From positions 25,108-89,107 of the forward strand of contig NZ_CADFGP010000035.1 of assembly GCF_902833905.1 (NCBI RefSeq): a DNA stretch of 64,000 nucleotides. The letters run 5' to 3'. The position numbers and the translations under genes were made by a program. The notes beneath the pieces were generated by a model. The model did not search any database and was not told the DNA's origin. It saw only the letters and a program-made list of their open reading frames with translations. Positions 1 to 8,533 of the stretch are shown one piece after another. This DNA comes from Paraburkholderia tuberum STM678. GTDB lineage: Bacteria; Pseudomonadota; Gammaproteobacteria; Burkholderiales; Burkholderiaceae. Each line of letters starts with the position of its first letter. Positions within the stretch are counted from its first letter, which is position 1.

Positions 1-366
1 GAAGGCCGCACGGTCGAGGACGAGCCCGATCACGTGTTCATCGAAACGCCGGATCTGACCTGCCATTTGCACGTCAATCACGGCATCACCGGTCCGCTAG
101 GCATGCCGGTGACGATCTCGGTGCGCCCCGAACGCATCGCCCTCACGCGTAAGCCGCCGGAGGGCGCCTACAACTGGGGCAGGGGCGTCGTCACGAATAT
201 CGCGTACATGGGCGGCTATTCGCTGTATCACGTGAAGCTCGACGGCGGCAAGACCGTGATCGCGAACGTGACGAGCCTGGCGCTCACCGAAATCGATCCG
301 CCATCCTGGGGCGACGAAGTCTACGTGCGCTGGAGCGCATCGGCCGGCGTGGTGCTGACGTCATGA
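1..366 (+). CDS. potG: Putrescine ABC transporter ATP-binding protein, C-terminal part
   Basis: The frame is open from the first base, so the gene's 5' end, with Walker A/B and signature motifs, lies outside the window. The 121 visible residues form a TOBE-type C-terminal domain: the ISVRPERIAL segment (about residues 39-48 of the fragment) followed by a small beta-rich domain, as in PotA/PotG ATPases. This part binds the nucleotide-binding domain and tunes transport. The stop overlaps the potH start by four bases (ATGA), so the two are probably translationally coupled. A Pot-type polyamine importer is inferred from the two permeases that follow; another spermidine/putrescine-family substrate is possible. 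Confidence 0.85.
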   Translation, partial: EGRTVEDEPDHVFIETPDLTCHLHVNHGITGPLGMPVTISVRPERIALTRKPPEGAYNWGRGVVTNIAYMGGYSLYHVKLDGGKTVIANVTSLALTEIDPPSWGDEVYVRWSASAGVVLTS

Positions 367-1295
367 AAGAGGCGCTTTCGTCGTTTTTCGCGTGGTCCGT
401 GCGGCGTCTGAAGTTCAGGGGACGCACCGCGGTGGTGGCGGGGCCGTTCATCTGGCTGCTGCTGTTCTTCCTCGTGCCGTTCCTGCTGGTCGTGAAGATC
501 AGCTTCGCCGATTCGCAGCTCGGCATTCCGCCGTACACGCAGCTCGTCACCTTCGCGGAAGGCGCGCTGCACATCACGCTGGACCTGTCGCACTACGCGT
601 TTCTGTTGACCGACAGCCTGTACTTCGCGACCTATGTGAATTCGGTCGTGGTCGCGGCGATTTCGACCGTGCTGTGTCTGCTGATCGGCTATCCGATGGC
701 GTACTACATCGCGCGCTCCAATCCGGCCACCCGCAATCTGCTGATGATGGCCGTGATGCTGCCATTCTGGACCTCGTTCCTGATCCGCGTGTACGCATGG
801 ATCGGCATTCTGAAGAACAACGGGCTGCTGAATAACTTCCTGATGTCGGTCGGCCTGATCCATTCGCCGATCGAGCTGTATCACACGAACACGGCGGTCT
901 ATATCGGCATGGTCTATTCGTACCTGCCGTTTCTCGTGATGCCGCTGTACGCGCATCTCGTGAAAATGGACCTGACCTTGCTGGAAGCCGCCTACGACCT
1001 CGGCGCGAAGCCGTGGAAGGCGTTCTGGCAGATCACGCTGCCGCTGTCGAAGAACGGCATCATCGCCGGCTGTCTGCTGGTGTTCATTCCGGCGGTCGGC
1101 GAGTACGTGATTCCCGAGCTGCTCGGCGGCGCGAACACGCTGATGATCGGCCGCGTGATGTGGAATGAGTTCTTCGACAACGCCGACTGGCCGATGGCGT
1201 CCGCCGTCACATGCGCGATGGTGTTGCTGCTGCTGGTGCCGATGGCGCTGTTCCAGCATGCCCAGGCGAAGGCATTGGAGGAGGGCCGCCAATGA
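363..1295 (+). CDS. potH: Putrescine ABC transporter permease PotH
   Basis: A 310-residue inner-membrane permease. A cytoplasmic N-terminus (about 1-25) is followed by six hydrophobic segments. The EAA coupling loop reads LEAAYDLGAKPWKAFWQITLP (about 207-226), where the ATPase docks. The segment EYVIPELLGG near residue 240 is typical of PotB/PotH permeases. It pairs with PotI to form the channel of a polyamine importer. The start ATG overlaps the potG stop and the gene's own stop overlaps the potI start, so the whole is one operon. The periplasmic binding protein PotF is not in the window and is probably upstream. Confidence 0.92.
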   Translation: MKEALSSFFAWSVRRLKFRGRTAVVAGPFIWLLLFFLVPFLLVVKISFADSQLGIPPYTQLVTFAEGALHITLDLSHYAFLLTDSLYFATYVNSVVVAAISTVLCLLIGYPMAYYIARSNPATRNLLMMAVMLPFWTSFLIRVYAWIGILKNNGLLNNFLMSVGLIHSPIELYHTNTAVYIGMVYSYLPFLVMPLYAHLVKMDLTLLEAAYDLGAKPWKAFWQITLPLSKNGIIAGCLLVFIPAVGEYVIPELLGGANTLMIGRVMWNEFFDNADWPMASAVTCAMVLLLLVPMALFQHAQAKALEEGRQ

Positions 1296-2110
1296 AGCCG
1301 AATCGCATGCTGCAGCTGATCGCTCTGGGCATCGGCTTTCTGTTTCTGTATATCCCGATCGTCAGCCTCGTCGTGTATTCGTTCAACGAATCGCAACTGG
1401 TGACGGTGTGGACGCGCTTCTCGACGCGCTGGTACGCGGCGCTGTTGCAGGACGGCGAGCTGATCACGTCGGCGTGGCTGTCGCTGCGTATCGGCCTGCT
1501 CACGGCATTCGCGTCGGTGATCATCGGCACGTGGGCCGGCTTCGTGCTCGCGCGCATGGGGCGCTTTCGCGGCTTCACGCTGTACACCGGCATGATCAAC
1601 GCGCCGCTGGTGATCCCCGAAGTGATTCAGGGCATCTCGCTGTTGCTGCTGTTCATCGAAATGGCGCGCTGGATCGGCTGGCCGGCCGAACGCGGCATCT
1701 TCACGATCTGGATCGGTCACGTGATGCTGTGTATTTCGTACGTCGCGATCATCGTGCAATCGCGCGTGCGCGAACTGCATCCGTCGCTCGAGGAAGCCGC
1801 GCTCGACCTCGGCGCGACGCCGCTGCGCGTGTTCTTCTTCGTCACGCTGCCGCTGATTTCACAGGCGCTGGTGTCGGGCTGGCTGCTGTCGTTCACGCTG
1901 TCGATCGACGACCTCGTGCTGTCCGCCTTCCTGTCGGGTCCCGGCTCGACGACCTTGCCGCTCGTCGTGTTCTCGCGCGTGCGACTTGGTCTGAACCCGG
2001 AGATGAATGCGCTCGCGACGCTGTTCATCGCGGTCGTCACGGTCGGCGTCGTCGCGGCGAACTTCTTCATGCAGCGCGCGGAGCGCAGGCGGGCCGTGAT
2101 GGCGGTTTGA
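1292..2110 (+). CDS. potI: Putrescine ABC transporter permease PotI
   Basis: A 272-residue permease with six predicted membrane segments. The EAA loop is LEEAALDLGATPLRVFFFVT (about 169-188), and SIDDLVLSAFLSGPGSTTLP, typical of PotC/PotI, follows near residue 207. The ATG at 1292, overlapping the potH stop as ATGA, is preferred over an upstream in-frame start because the protein then begins directly before the first membrane helix. With PotH it forms the heterodimeric membrane channel for putrescine uptake. Confidence 0.92.
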   Translation: MKPNRMLQLIALGIGFLFLYIPIVSLVVYSFNESQLVTVWTRFSTRWYAALLQDGELITSAWLSLRIGLLTAFASVIIGTWAGFVLARMGRFRGFTLYTGMINAPLVIPEVIQGISLLLLFIEMARWIGWPAERGIFTIWIGHVMLCISYVAIIVQSRVRELHPSLEEAALDLGATPLRVFFFVTLPLISQALVSGWLLSFTLSIDDLVLSAFLSGPGSTTLPLVVFSRVRLGLNPEMNALATLFIAVVTVGVVAANFFMQRAERRRAVMAV

Positions 2111-2187
2111 GCTTGCGCGACGCGCGGGCATCGCGCGACGCGTGATCGAACTGGAAATCGCGGCCCTCACTTCTTCTGACGATAGCG

Positions 2188-2307
2188 ATGATCGAGTCCC
2201 TTCTGCGTGTGCTGGACTGGCAGCCGCTCTATCGGCTGTGGGAACTGATCGTGATCATCGTGAAGTTTCTGTGGGAGCTGTTGCAGTTGCTGAGCGGTGG
2301 CGGGTAA
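2188..2307 (+). CDS. Small single-span membrane protein (39 aa)
   Basis: A short open frame 77 bp after potI, starting ATG ATC GAG and ending TAA. It encodes 39 residues: a polar, Trp-containing N-terminus (LDWQPLYRLWE, about 9-19) and a hydrophobic stretch (about 20-35), ending GGG. The leucine/tryptophan-rich single span looks like a real small membrane protein. I do not recognise a family. It could be the last gene of the pot operon. No strong Shine-Dalgarno sequence is visible, so the call is moderate. Confidence 0.45.
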   Translation: MIESLLRVLDWQPLYRLWELIVIIVKFLWELLQLLSGGG

Positions 2308-2355
2308 CGAATGCGCCGGCCCATGCCCGCGGCGCCGGATTGCCATTGTGCGGAC

Positions 2356-3861
2356 TCAACGCGCGAAGCGGTAATCCTGCGGCCGCACGCGGCGCGTACG
2401 CTTGCGAAAGCTGAACGTGAAGCCGGGCCAGATCGCGGTGACTTTGCCGCTCTGCGTTTGATACCAGCTGTGGCAGCCGCTCGTCCACACCGCGTGCCGC
2501 ATCTCCTGTTGCAAACGCGCGTTGAAATCGCGCTGCACGTCGGCGCGCAAGGTCATCGTGCGCGCATTCTGTTTGCGCAGCACGCGCAGGCAATCGCCGA
2601 TATATCGCAGTTGCGACTCGATCATGTAGATCATCGAGTTATGGCCGAGCCCCGTGTTCGGGCCGACGATCATGAAGAAGTTCGGGAAGTTCGCGATGCT
2701 CGTGCCGAGATAGGCCTCGGGGCCATCGCGCAGCCATAGCGTGCTGAGGTCGGTGCCGTCGAGGCCGGTCACTTCGAACGGCGCGGGCACGTCGTTGACC
2801 TGGAAGCCGGTGCCGCAGATGATCGCGTCCGCGTGGTGGTGCACGCCGTCATCGGTCACGATGCCGTCCGCGACGATCTCGCGGATACCGCTCGTCACGA
2901 CGTCGACGTTCGGCTGACAAACGGCCGGGTAATAGTCGCTCGACAGCAGCACGCGCTTGCAGCCGAGCCGGTAGTTCGGCGTGAGCTTCGCGCGCAGCGC
3001 CGGGTCCTTGACGCGTCGCTGCAGATAGCTGAGACCGAACTTCATCGGCATCTTCATCAGCTTCGGATTGACGACGAACGCGATCCCACGCGACTCGAGC
3101 TGCCAATAGATCGCGCTGCGAACGAAGCGCTGCGTGAACGGCAGCGTACGGAACAGCCATTGCGCGCGCAGGCCGATCGGCTTGTCGCGCTTCGGCATCA
3201 CCCACGGCGCGGTGCGCTGGAACAGAGCCAGATGCGCGACATGCGGCTGGATTTTCGGCACGAACTGGATCGCGCTCGCGCCGGTGCCGATTACCGCGAC
3301 GCGTTTGCCGTCGAGCGGATAGGCGTGATCCCAGCGCGCCGAATGGAACAGCTTGCCCTCGAAACGTTCGATGCCGGCGATGCGCGGCAGCGCGGGACGC
3401 GACAGCGGACCGTTCGCGGCGATCAGCACGTCGGCCTCGACGATTTCGCGCGCGCCGTTCGTGTCGAGCTCGACGAGCCAGATCTGCCGCGCTTCGTCGA
3501 AGCGCGCGGCGCTCACTTTCGCATTGCAACGCACGTAGCGATCGACGCCGTACTTGCGCGCGCAGTGCCGCAGATACGCGAGAATTTCGGCCTGGCTGCT
3601 GAACGAGCGCGACCACGCCGGATTCGCCTCGAACGAGAACGAATAGAGATGCGAGGGGACATCGCAGGCCGCGCCGGGGTAGGTATTGTCACGCCACGTG
3701 CCGCCGATGCCGCTCGCGGCCTCATAGACCGTAAACGACGTGATGCCCATTTGCTGCAGACGGATGGCCATGCCGATGCCGGCAAAGCCACTGCCGACGA
3801 TCGCAATGCGCAGCGCGGTGGATGAAGCGGAAGGGGCAGGCGTCACGGCGGTCTCCGGCAC
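2356..3861 (-). CDS. Flavin-containing monooxygenase, Baeyer-Villiger type
   Basis: A 501-residue FAD/NADPH enzyme. An N-terminal FAD Rossmann motif GSGFAG lies at 23-28 and a second, NADPH-binding motif GTGASA at 192-197. Between them is FEGKLFHSARWD (167-178), which fits the type I Baeyer-Villiger fingerprint FxGxxxHxxxW(P/D). Such enzymes insert oxygen next to ketones or hydroxylate related substrates; the substrate here is unknown. The start is GTG. The gene is divergent from a TetR regulator, and repeated operator-like sequences in the gap suggest direct control by it. Confidence 0.9.
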   Translation of the reverse strand: MPETAVTPAPSASSTALRIAIVGSGFAGIGMAIRLQQMGITSFTVYEAASGIGGTWRDNTYPGAACDVPSHLYSFSFEANPAWSRSFSSQAEILAYLRHCARKYGVDRYVRCNAKVSAARFDEARQIWLVELDTNGAREIVEADVLIAANGPLSRPALPRIAGIERFEGKLFHSARWDHAYPLDGKRVAVIGTGASAIQFVPKIQPHVAHLALFQRTAPWVMPKRDKPIGLRAQWLFRTLPFTQRFVRSAIYWQLESRGIAFVVNPKLMKMPMKFGLSYLQRRVKDPALRAKLTPNYRLGCKRVLLSSDYYPAVCQPNVDVVTSGIREIVADGIVTDDGVHHHADAIICGTGFQVNDVPAPFEVTGLDGTDLSTLWLRDGPEAYLGTSIANFPNFFMIVGPNTGLGHNSMIYMIESQLRYIGDCLRVLRKQNARTMTLRADVQRDFNARLQQEMRHAVWTSGCHSWYQTQSGKVTAIWPGFTFSFRKRTRRVRPQDYRFAR

Positions 3862-3942
3862 GGGGCGAAAGCGGCGGGTGAAACGATAGCGGCTATGGCG
3901 CGCTGGACTCGCGCGGCGCGACGGGCAGGGGCGAAATCGCGC

Positions 3943-3993
3943 GTCTACAGCTGTCTACACACGGCTTAACGCGCAGGGTAGACAACTGTACAC
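3943..3993. promoter_or_regulatory. Paired inverted operator-like sites between monooxygenase and TetR gene
   Basis: GTCTACAGCTGTCTAC (3943-3958) and GTAGACAACTGTACAC (3978-3993) are inverted copies of one another at 14 of 16 positions, with centres 35 bp apart. Each has a near-palindromic core (ACAGCTGT, ACAACTGT). They lie in the 197-bp divergent intergenic region, where a TetR-family repressor would be expected to bind. Binding is inferred. Confidence 0.5.
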
Positions 3994-4058
3994 ATCGCGT
4001 CAAGATCGTTTAGAGTGCAGCTATTAAACGCGCATACCGCGCGACGATTGAACGCACG

Positions 4059-4727
4059 ATGACGACCGTCCCCGAAGCAGCGTCCGTCGCCGGCCCGGAG
4101 TTGCCGCCCGGCAAGCGCAAGCTGATCGAAGCCGCGCTGCGGTTGACCGCCGGCGGCCGCAGTTTCGCGAGCCTCGGCTTGCGCGAGCTCGCACGCGAGG
4201 CGGGGCTCAATCCGAACACGTTCTACCGCCATTTCAGCGCGCTCGACGAGCTTGCGCGCGAAGCCGTCGCCTCGGTGAGCCGACGGCTTCGGCCGATGCT
4301 GCGGCGCGAGCGCTGGCTCGCCGCGCACGACGAACCGCACAGCGTGCCGCGGCGCGCGTGCGTCGCGTTTTTCGCGTTCGCGCTCGCGAACCGCGAGGCG
4401 TTCCTGAGCGCGCTGGCCGAATACCACGGCACGTCGCCGGCTTTGCGCGAAGCGGTGCGGGCGAACCTGCACGAGGTGTCGGCGGAGATGGCGGACGAGG
4501 TCGTGCAGCTCGAATTGATGCCGCGACTCGCGCGCGAGACCGTCGACGAAGTCTGCACGCAGATCGTGCTGCAACTGTTTCATCTATCCGCTGAATACAT
4601 CGATGCGAACGCCGCGCGCCGCGACGCATTGATCGATTACGCGGAACGTTTCATCGTGCGGCTGTTTGCGGGGGCGGTCGTGCTCGCGCAGCACGAGGCT
4701 AGCCAGGCGGCGTCGGCGCGGGCCTGA
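4059..4727 (+). CDS. TetR family transcriptional regulator (FabR-like)
   Basis: A 222-residue regulator. The helix-turn-helix (about 45-64) includes RELAREAGLNPNTFYRHF, closely resembling the FabR/TetR DNA-recognition region; SFASLGLRELAREAG also recalls FabR of E. coli. The C-terminal half is an all-helical ligand-binding domain. Divergence from the flavin monooxygenase suggests it represses that gene and itself. FabR proteins control unsaturated fatty acid genes, so a lipid-like effector is possible but unproven. Confidence 0.85.
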   Translation: MTTVPEAASVAGPELPPGKRKLIEAALRLTAGGRSFASLGLRELAREAGLNPNTFYRHFSALDELAREAVASVSRRLRPMLRRERWLAAHDEPHSVPRRACVAFFAFALANREAFLSALAEYHGTSPALREAVRANLHEVSAEMADEVVQLELMPRLARETVDEVCTQIVLQLFHLSAEYIDANAARRDALIDYAERFIVRLFAGAVVLAQHEASQAASARA

Positions 4728-4760
4728 CCTGAACGAAGGCGGCACACAAAACCGGCGGGC

Positions 4761-4795
4761 AAAAAACAGGCTCCGCGAAGGAGCCTGTCTTTTCA
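4761..4795. terminator. Bidirectional rho-independent terminator
   Basis: A 9-bp perfect stem, ACAGGCTCC/GGAGCCTGT (4766-4774 and 4780-4788), with a 5-nt loop. A-run upstream and T-run downstream allow termination of both the TetR gene (+) and the convergent TPR gene (-). Confidence 0.85.
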
Positions 4796-4820
4796 TTCGA
4801 CGCGGATCGATCGGGTTCGA

Positions 4821-6005
4821 TCAGGTATCGGTCCAACCGCCGGAATCGTCGTTGCTGCCCATGTCGATGCCGCCGCCGCTGCCGTCATCGTTCCAGTCGT
4901 TCGAACCCTGACCGAAGTCGAGGCCGCCGCCGTTTCCGCCGTCGTTGCCGCGCCGGCGCAGTTCGTCGGGGTCGACGACCACGTCGCGCTCGACTACGCG
5001 GTCACGCCCATGACTGAGCGCCTCGCCAAGCAGCACGCCGGTCAGCAGGCCGCCCATGCCGCCACCCATGCCACCGCCTTGCTGCACGATGACCTGCGGC
5101 TGCTGCTGATAGGGCCCCTGTTGCGGATAAGGCGGTTGCGGGTTGCCGAAGCGCTCGGCTTCCTGCGCGTACGTCGATTGCTGAGCGCTGCCCACGGACG
5201 CGGCGGTCGGATCGGGCCGGCCGTCGGCGCGCGCGCGCAGGCTCGCGATGCGCTGCTCGAACTCGTCGAGTGCATAGGGCGGCAGCGGATTCTTGCCGTT
5301 CGACAGCGTTTCGACGGCGCCGCGCAACTGTTCTTCGGTCGCTTCGACGTCTTTCTCGAGCAACTCGTGACCCGGCGCGGTGGATAGCTTCACGTCGAGC
5401 TTGATCGAACGCACCGTGTTGAGCATGTCGGTGGCGCGCTTCAATTGCGCGCGGCGGTCCTCGTCGGCGCGCGTGTCTTCCTGGCTGCGCGCGCGGCGCA
5501 AGGTCCAGCGCAGCACGAGCGCGATCACCGCGATCAGAACAATGATACCGATCCACATACCCACCCCCGGACCATGCCGTTGTTGCGCTTGCGACATCAT
5601 CGCCGACTGTTGCTGCACAGCAGGCGCATTCTGCTGCGCGAACGGATTCGCGGCGTGACGGGTGACGTTGCCGCCCGCGCGTTCCGCGTCGCGGCGCAGG
5701 CGCGCTTCGGTTTGCGCGAAGCGGCTCGGGTCGGTGAAGCGGACCTGCGGATCGAGCGTCTTTGCCTGTTGGAGCTGCGCGAGCGCCTCGGCGGAACGGC
5801 CTTCGCGATCGAGCACCTGGGCGTACAGATAGTGCGCGTGTGCGTTGTTCGGATGCGCTTGCAACACTTCGGTGAGGCCGGCGTCGGCCTGCTGCCAGTT
5901 GCCCTGCGACATCGCCGATTCGATTTGCTGGGCGGTCGGCACCGCGAACGCCGCGGCCGACACGAGCAGCAGCGAAGCGAAGGCGGTTGCGAAAAGTTTT
6001 TTCAT
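4821..6005 (-). CDS. Exported TPR protein with one membrane span and Gly/Asp-rich tail
   Basis: A 394-residue protein. A signal peptide (about 1-22, MKKLFATAF... AFA) precedes one or two TPR-like repeats (about 25-95; ANAHYLYAQVLDREG-like pattern). A Gln/Ala-rich linker follows, then a membrane helix near 150-170 and an Arg-rich segment. A coiled-coil-like region spans about 185-265, and the tail is Gly/Asp/Ser-rich, ending DDSGGWTDT. It lies 161 bp downstream of a PspA homologue on the same strand, suggesting a shared envelope-stress or membrane-integrity role. I do not know a named function. Confidence 0.75.
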   Translation of the reverse strand: MKKLFATAFASLLLVSAAAFAVPTAQQIESAMSQGNWQQADAGLTEVLQAHPNNAHAHYLYAQVLDREGRSAEALAQLQQAKTLDPQVRFTDPSRFAQTEARLRRDAERAGGNVTRHAANPFAQQNAPAVQQQSAMMSQAQQRHGPGVGMWIGIIVLIAVIALVLRWTLRRARSQEDTRADEDRRAQLKRATDMLNTVRSIKLDVKLSTAPGHELLEKDVEATEEQLRGAVETLSNGKNPLPPYALDEFEQRIASLRARADGRPDPTAASVGSAQQSTYAQEAERFGNPQPPYPQQGPYQQQPQVIVQQGGGMGGGMGGLLTGVLLGEALSHGRDRVVERDVVVDPDELRRRGNDGGNGGGLDFGQGSNDWNDDGSGGGIDMGSNDDSGGWTDT

Positions 6006-6166
6006 TTGCGGACCGGGCGGGGCGCGCCCGTCTCCATCAGTCGATTGCGGTGGCTGCCTGTGGCGGCCGGTATGCCGGTGCGTTCAGAAGCGAGCGCGCC
6101 GGCATGTACTGCTACTGCTGTCATTGCTGCGTGTACTTGCTGCGAGGAAGTACACGCATCCAGCAT

Positions 6167-6847
6167 TTACTGCGCCGGCGTATTGAGCTGCTTCTTCAGC
6201 GCTTCGAGCCGATCGTCGACGGACGGGCCGCGGTTCAGATCCGCGAGCTTGTCGTCGAGCGCCTTGCCGCTTTTTTCGTCGGCGGAGTTCAGACGTGCGT
6301 CGGAACGCGCGTTCGACAGCGCGACTTTATCTTCGAGCTTCTGGAAATCCTCGGACAGGTTCTTGCCGCCGATGCCGCCGAGTGCGGTGGCCGCGGTATC
6401 TTTCGCCTGCGCGATCTGCTGCTTGGCTTGCAGGATGTTCGAGCGCGCGTTCAGGTCGTTGCGGCGCGTGCGCATGTCCTCGATCTGGCTCTTCAGTTGC
6501 GCGACCGACGGCTCCAGCGAAGTCAGTTCTTTGGTCAGCGCATCGCGTTCGGCTTCGGCCGTGGCCTGCGCACTGAGCGCTTCACGCGCGAGCGCTTCGT
6601 CGCCGGACTGCAGCGCGCGGCGAGCACCGTCTTCATACTTCTTCGCCTTGTCCGCGGCAACATCGCGCTTGCTTTGCTGGGTGGCGACCTGCGCCTGAAT
6701 CTCGATCAGCGAGTTTTCGGCCTTGCCGATGCTGTCGTCGAGTTCGCGCACGATCTGGCGCGAGTCGCGCGACGGATCCTGCACCGAATCGGCCGCATCG
6801 TTCAAAAGACCTTTGAGCGTGCGCGAAATGCTGTCAAAAAGCGACAT
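6167..6847 (-). CDS. PspA/IM30 family membrane-stress protein
   Basis: A 226-residue, almost entirely helical coiled-coil protein. It begins MSLFDSISRTLKGLLNDAAD and carries the family's charged heptad pattern through about residue 170 (RELDDSIGKAENSLIEIQAQVA, then long Ala/Glu/Lys helices). PspA/IM30 proteins are ESCRT-III-like and assemble on stressed inner membranes. It has a strong ribosome binding site (GGAGG about 9 bases before the ATG). No pspF, pspB or pspC lies nearby; the neighbour is the TPR/membrane protein downstream, a likely partner. Confidence 0.85.
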   Translation of the reverse strand: MSLFDSISRTLKGLLNDAADSVQDPSRDSRQIVRELDDSIGKAENSLIEIQAQVATQQSKRDVAADKAKKYEDGARRALQSGDEALAREALSAQATAEAERDALTKELTSLEPSVAQLKSQIEDMRTRRNDLNARSNILQAKQQIAQAKDTAATALGGIGGKNLSEDFQKLEDKVALSNARSDARLNSADEKSGKALDDKLADLNRGPSVDDRLEALKKQLNTPAQ

Positions 6848-7325
6848 GAAAACCTCCAGAGAATGTGAGCGGCGCCGACGATGCGTGCGCGCCTGACTGC
6901 CTTGAACTACTGCTACTTTACGCCGCCGTGCGCCATGCTGCGCAACGTTCGGACCGGAGTTCGGGGCGCACTTGCCGATTGCAATAGCGCGGTCCGTTTT
7001 GGTTGAGGCGCAATGCCGGTTGAGGATTGCCTCGATGATGGAAAGCCGCGATGGGCATGGACTTGACGGCGGATCATGGACTTGACGGCGGATATTACAC
7101 CACCGGCTGTCTTAAAGATGGCTTAATCGATGCGGCTTCCCGAAGGCTCGAACGATGCGCGAAAAGTCGCTGTTTGCGGGTGTGGGCGGGCGTTACCGAG
7201 CGGCGTTTCACGCAGGTGTCACTGATGTAACGATATGCAACGGGGACTCGTTGCGTACGCTCGCCTGCTCGCTCGGATGCAGTGATTGCGGCTCGGTGCG
7301 CAGTAATTTTCCGTCACGCTTTGCG
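6848..7325. other. Intergenic region with a tandem 19-bp repeat
   Basis: A 478-bp gap upstream of the pspA-like gene and downstream of the RHH-like gene, both on the minus strand. I see no convincing gene. It holds two adjacent perfect copies of catggacttgacggcggat at 7056-7074 and 7075-7093, each containing a TTGACG that resembles a -35 box on the plus strand, but no plus-strand gene follows within the gap. No sigma-54 promoter for the pspA-like gene was recognised. Confidence 0.5.
7056..7093. repeat. Tandem direct repeat, 2 x 19 bp
   Basis: Two perfect, directly adjacent copies of the 19-bp unit catggacttgacggcggat. Confidence 0.9.
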
Positions 7326-7991
7326 TCACGCGAAACGGCCGCCTTCGGCGCTCGGGTCGCTGTGCGGTTCGTCGTCGTCGGAGTCCTGGTCGTTGGGGCG
7401 GCGCTTGAGTGAGTTGCGCAGACGCGCCGACGTGCCGGGCAGCCGTTTCGACGCGGCGTTGTCGATTGCGTCCGCTTCGGCGTTTTCCGCGTTTTCGGCG
7501 GCTCGTGCTGCCGTCAGACGCGCGACGGCTTCGGCGGTGGCCGCGGCCTGTTCGTCCTGCTCGGCGGCGAGCGCGGCGGCGACGCCCGCGGGAAGCAGCG
7601 GGGCGGGGGCATCCACAGCGTCGGTCACGGGAGCGGGGCGACCGGCTTGCTGCCTCGAGGGCGAAGCCACGGCATCGGCCGCGCCGGCAGCCGCCGGAGC
7701 CGCCGCGTCTTTCTCATCCGCTTGCAGCGCTACCGGCAGCGCTGCGCGCGCATAGCGCGTACCGCGCGCGACGCGCTGCAGCGCCGCGTTCAGCGGATCG
7801 GGCGCGCGCGGCGCGCGCAGCCGGTCGACGATGCTCGCGGCCTTGACCTGTTCGCTGGTCGCGCCGAAACTCAGCACCGCGCGCCGCATCAGTTCACTCA
7901 CGCTGATGCCCAGATCCTCGGCAGTCGCGGTGATCGCACGTTTCTGCGCGGCCGTGACGAATACGACGATGCGCTCACTGGGCTTGGACAT
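7326..7991 (-). CDS. Ribbon-helix-helix-like protein with low-complexity tail
   Basis: A 221-residue protein. Residues 6-45 (RIVVFVTAAQKRAITATAEDLGISVSELMRRAVLSF) match the strand-helix-helix pattern of small RHH/MobC-like DNA-binding proteins. The rest is Ala/Pro/Glu-rich, probably disordered (about 80-190), ending in an Arg/Asp-rich tail. It is probably a DNA-binding protein, but the target is unknown. It is transcribed away from the penicillin-binding protein gene. There is no linked relaxase, so mobilisation is unlikely. Confidence 0.65.
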   Translation of the reverse strand: MSKPSERIVVFVTAAQKRAITATAEDLGISVSELMRRAVLSFGATSEQVKAASIVDRLRAPRAPDPLNAALQRVARGTRYARAALPVALQADEKDAAAPAAAGAADAVASPSRQQAGRPAPVTDAVDAPAPLLPAGVAAALAAEQDEQAAATAEAVARLTAARAAENAENAEADAIDNAASKRLPGTSARLRNSLKRRPNDQDSDDDEPHSDPSAEGGRFA

Positions 7992-8533
7992 GATCGACTC
8001 GCAGTCTTGTTAGCATGGGCGGATCGGCGCGTGCCTTCGGATACGGTGTCGGAACCCGTCATCGGAACTGCCGTTGGATCCCGCCGTTGGGGTCCCCGTC
8101 GCGCGCATCGAGGGACGCGCGCGGGGTTCATCATATGACGAGTTGCGCCGCCACGGAACAAGCGCGGTGCGAAAATCCCGTGACATCAACGAGTTGTAGT
8201 GTTTGCGGCCGGTTTGTCCACAGCCCTTTCAACAGAAAATGTTGATAACCCCGCATAAGCTGCGCGTCGCGCGCTGCGCGAAATTACAGACCCTTACTAG
8301 GAAAAGGCGGCGGCAAAGGGAATTCTTACAAAAAAACTGCCTTGGACCGCTGCCGATTTCTTTAAAATGCGCTGTTACGTTGCGCCGGACATGGTCCGAG
8401 GCGTGCCGTGCGGCCGGCCGGGGGCAAGGTCCGCAGGGCGGCGTACGTCCCGGCCAGGATGTCGAACACGACCCATGCGCGCGCCGCGAGCGCGTGCAGA
8501 CAGGCGCGCAGTTGCGGGCCCATTATTCCAGTC
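7992..8533. other. Divergent intergenic region upstream of mrcA
   Basis: This 542-bp gap separates the RHH-like gene and the PBP1A gene. The central part (about 8200-8370) is AT-richer than its surroundings. A weak sigma-70-like pair, TTGGAC (8342-8347) and TAAAAT (8363-8368) with a 15-bp spacer, could serve mrcA. Further downstream the DNA is GC-rich leader with no gene that I can support. Confidence 0.4.

Noticed and set aside
8214..8222. A DnaA-box-like TTGTCCACA
   Set aside because: Single copy with a mismatch, no box cluster, no dnaA/dnaN or AT-rich unwinding region; not an origin.
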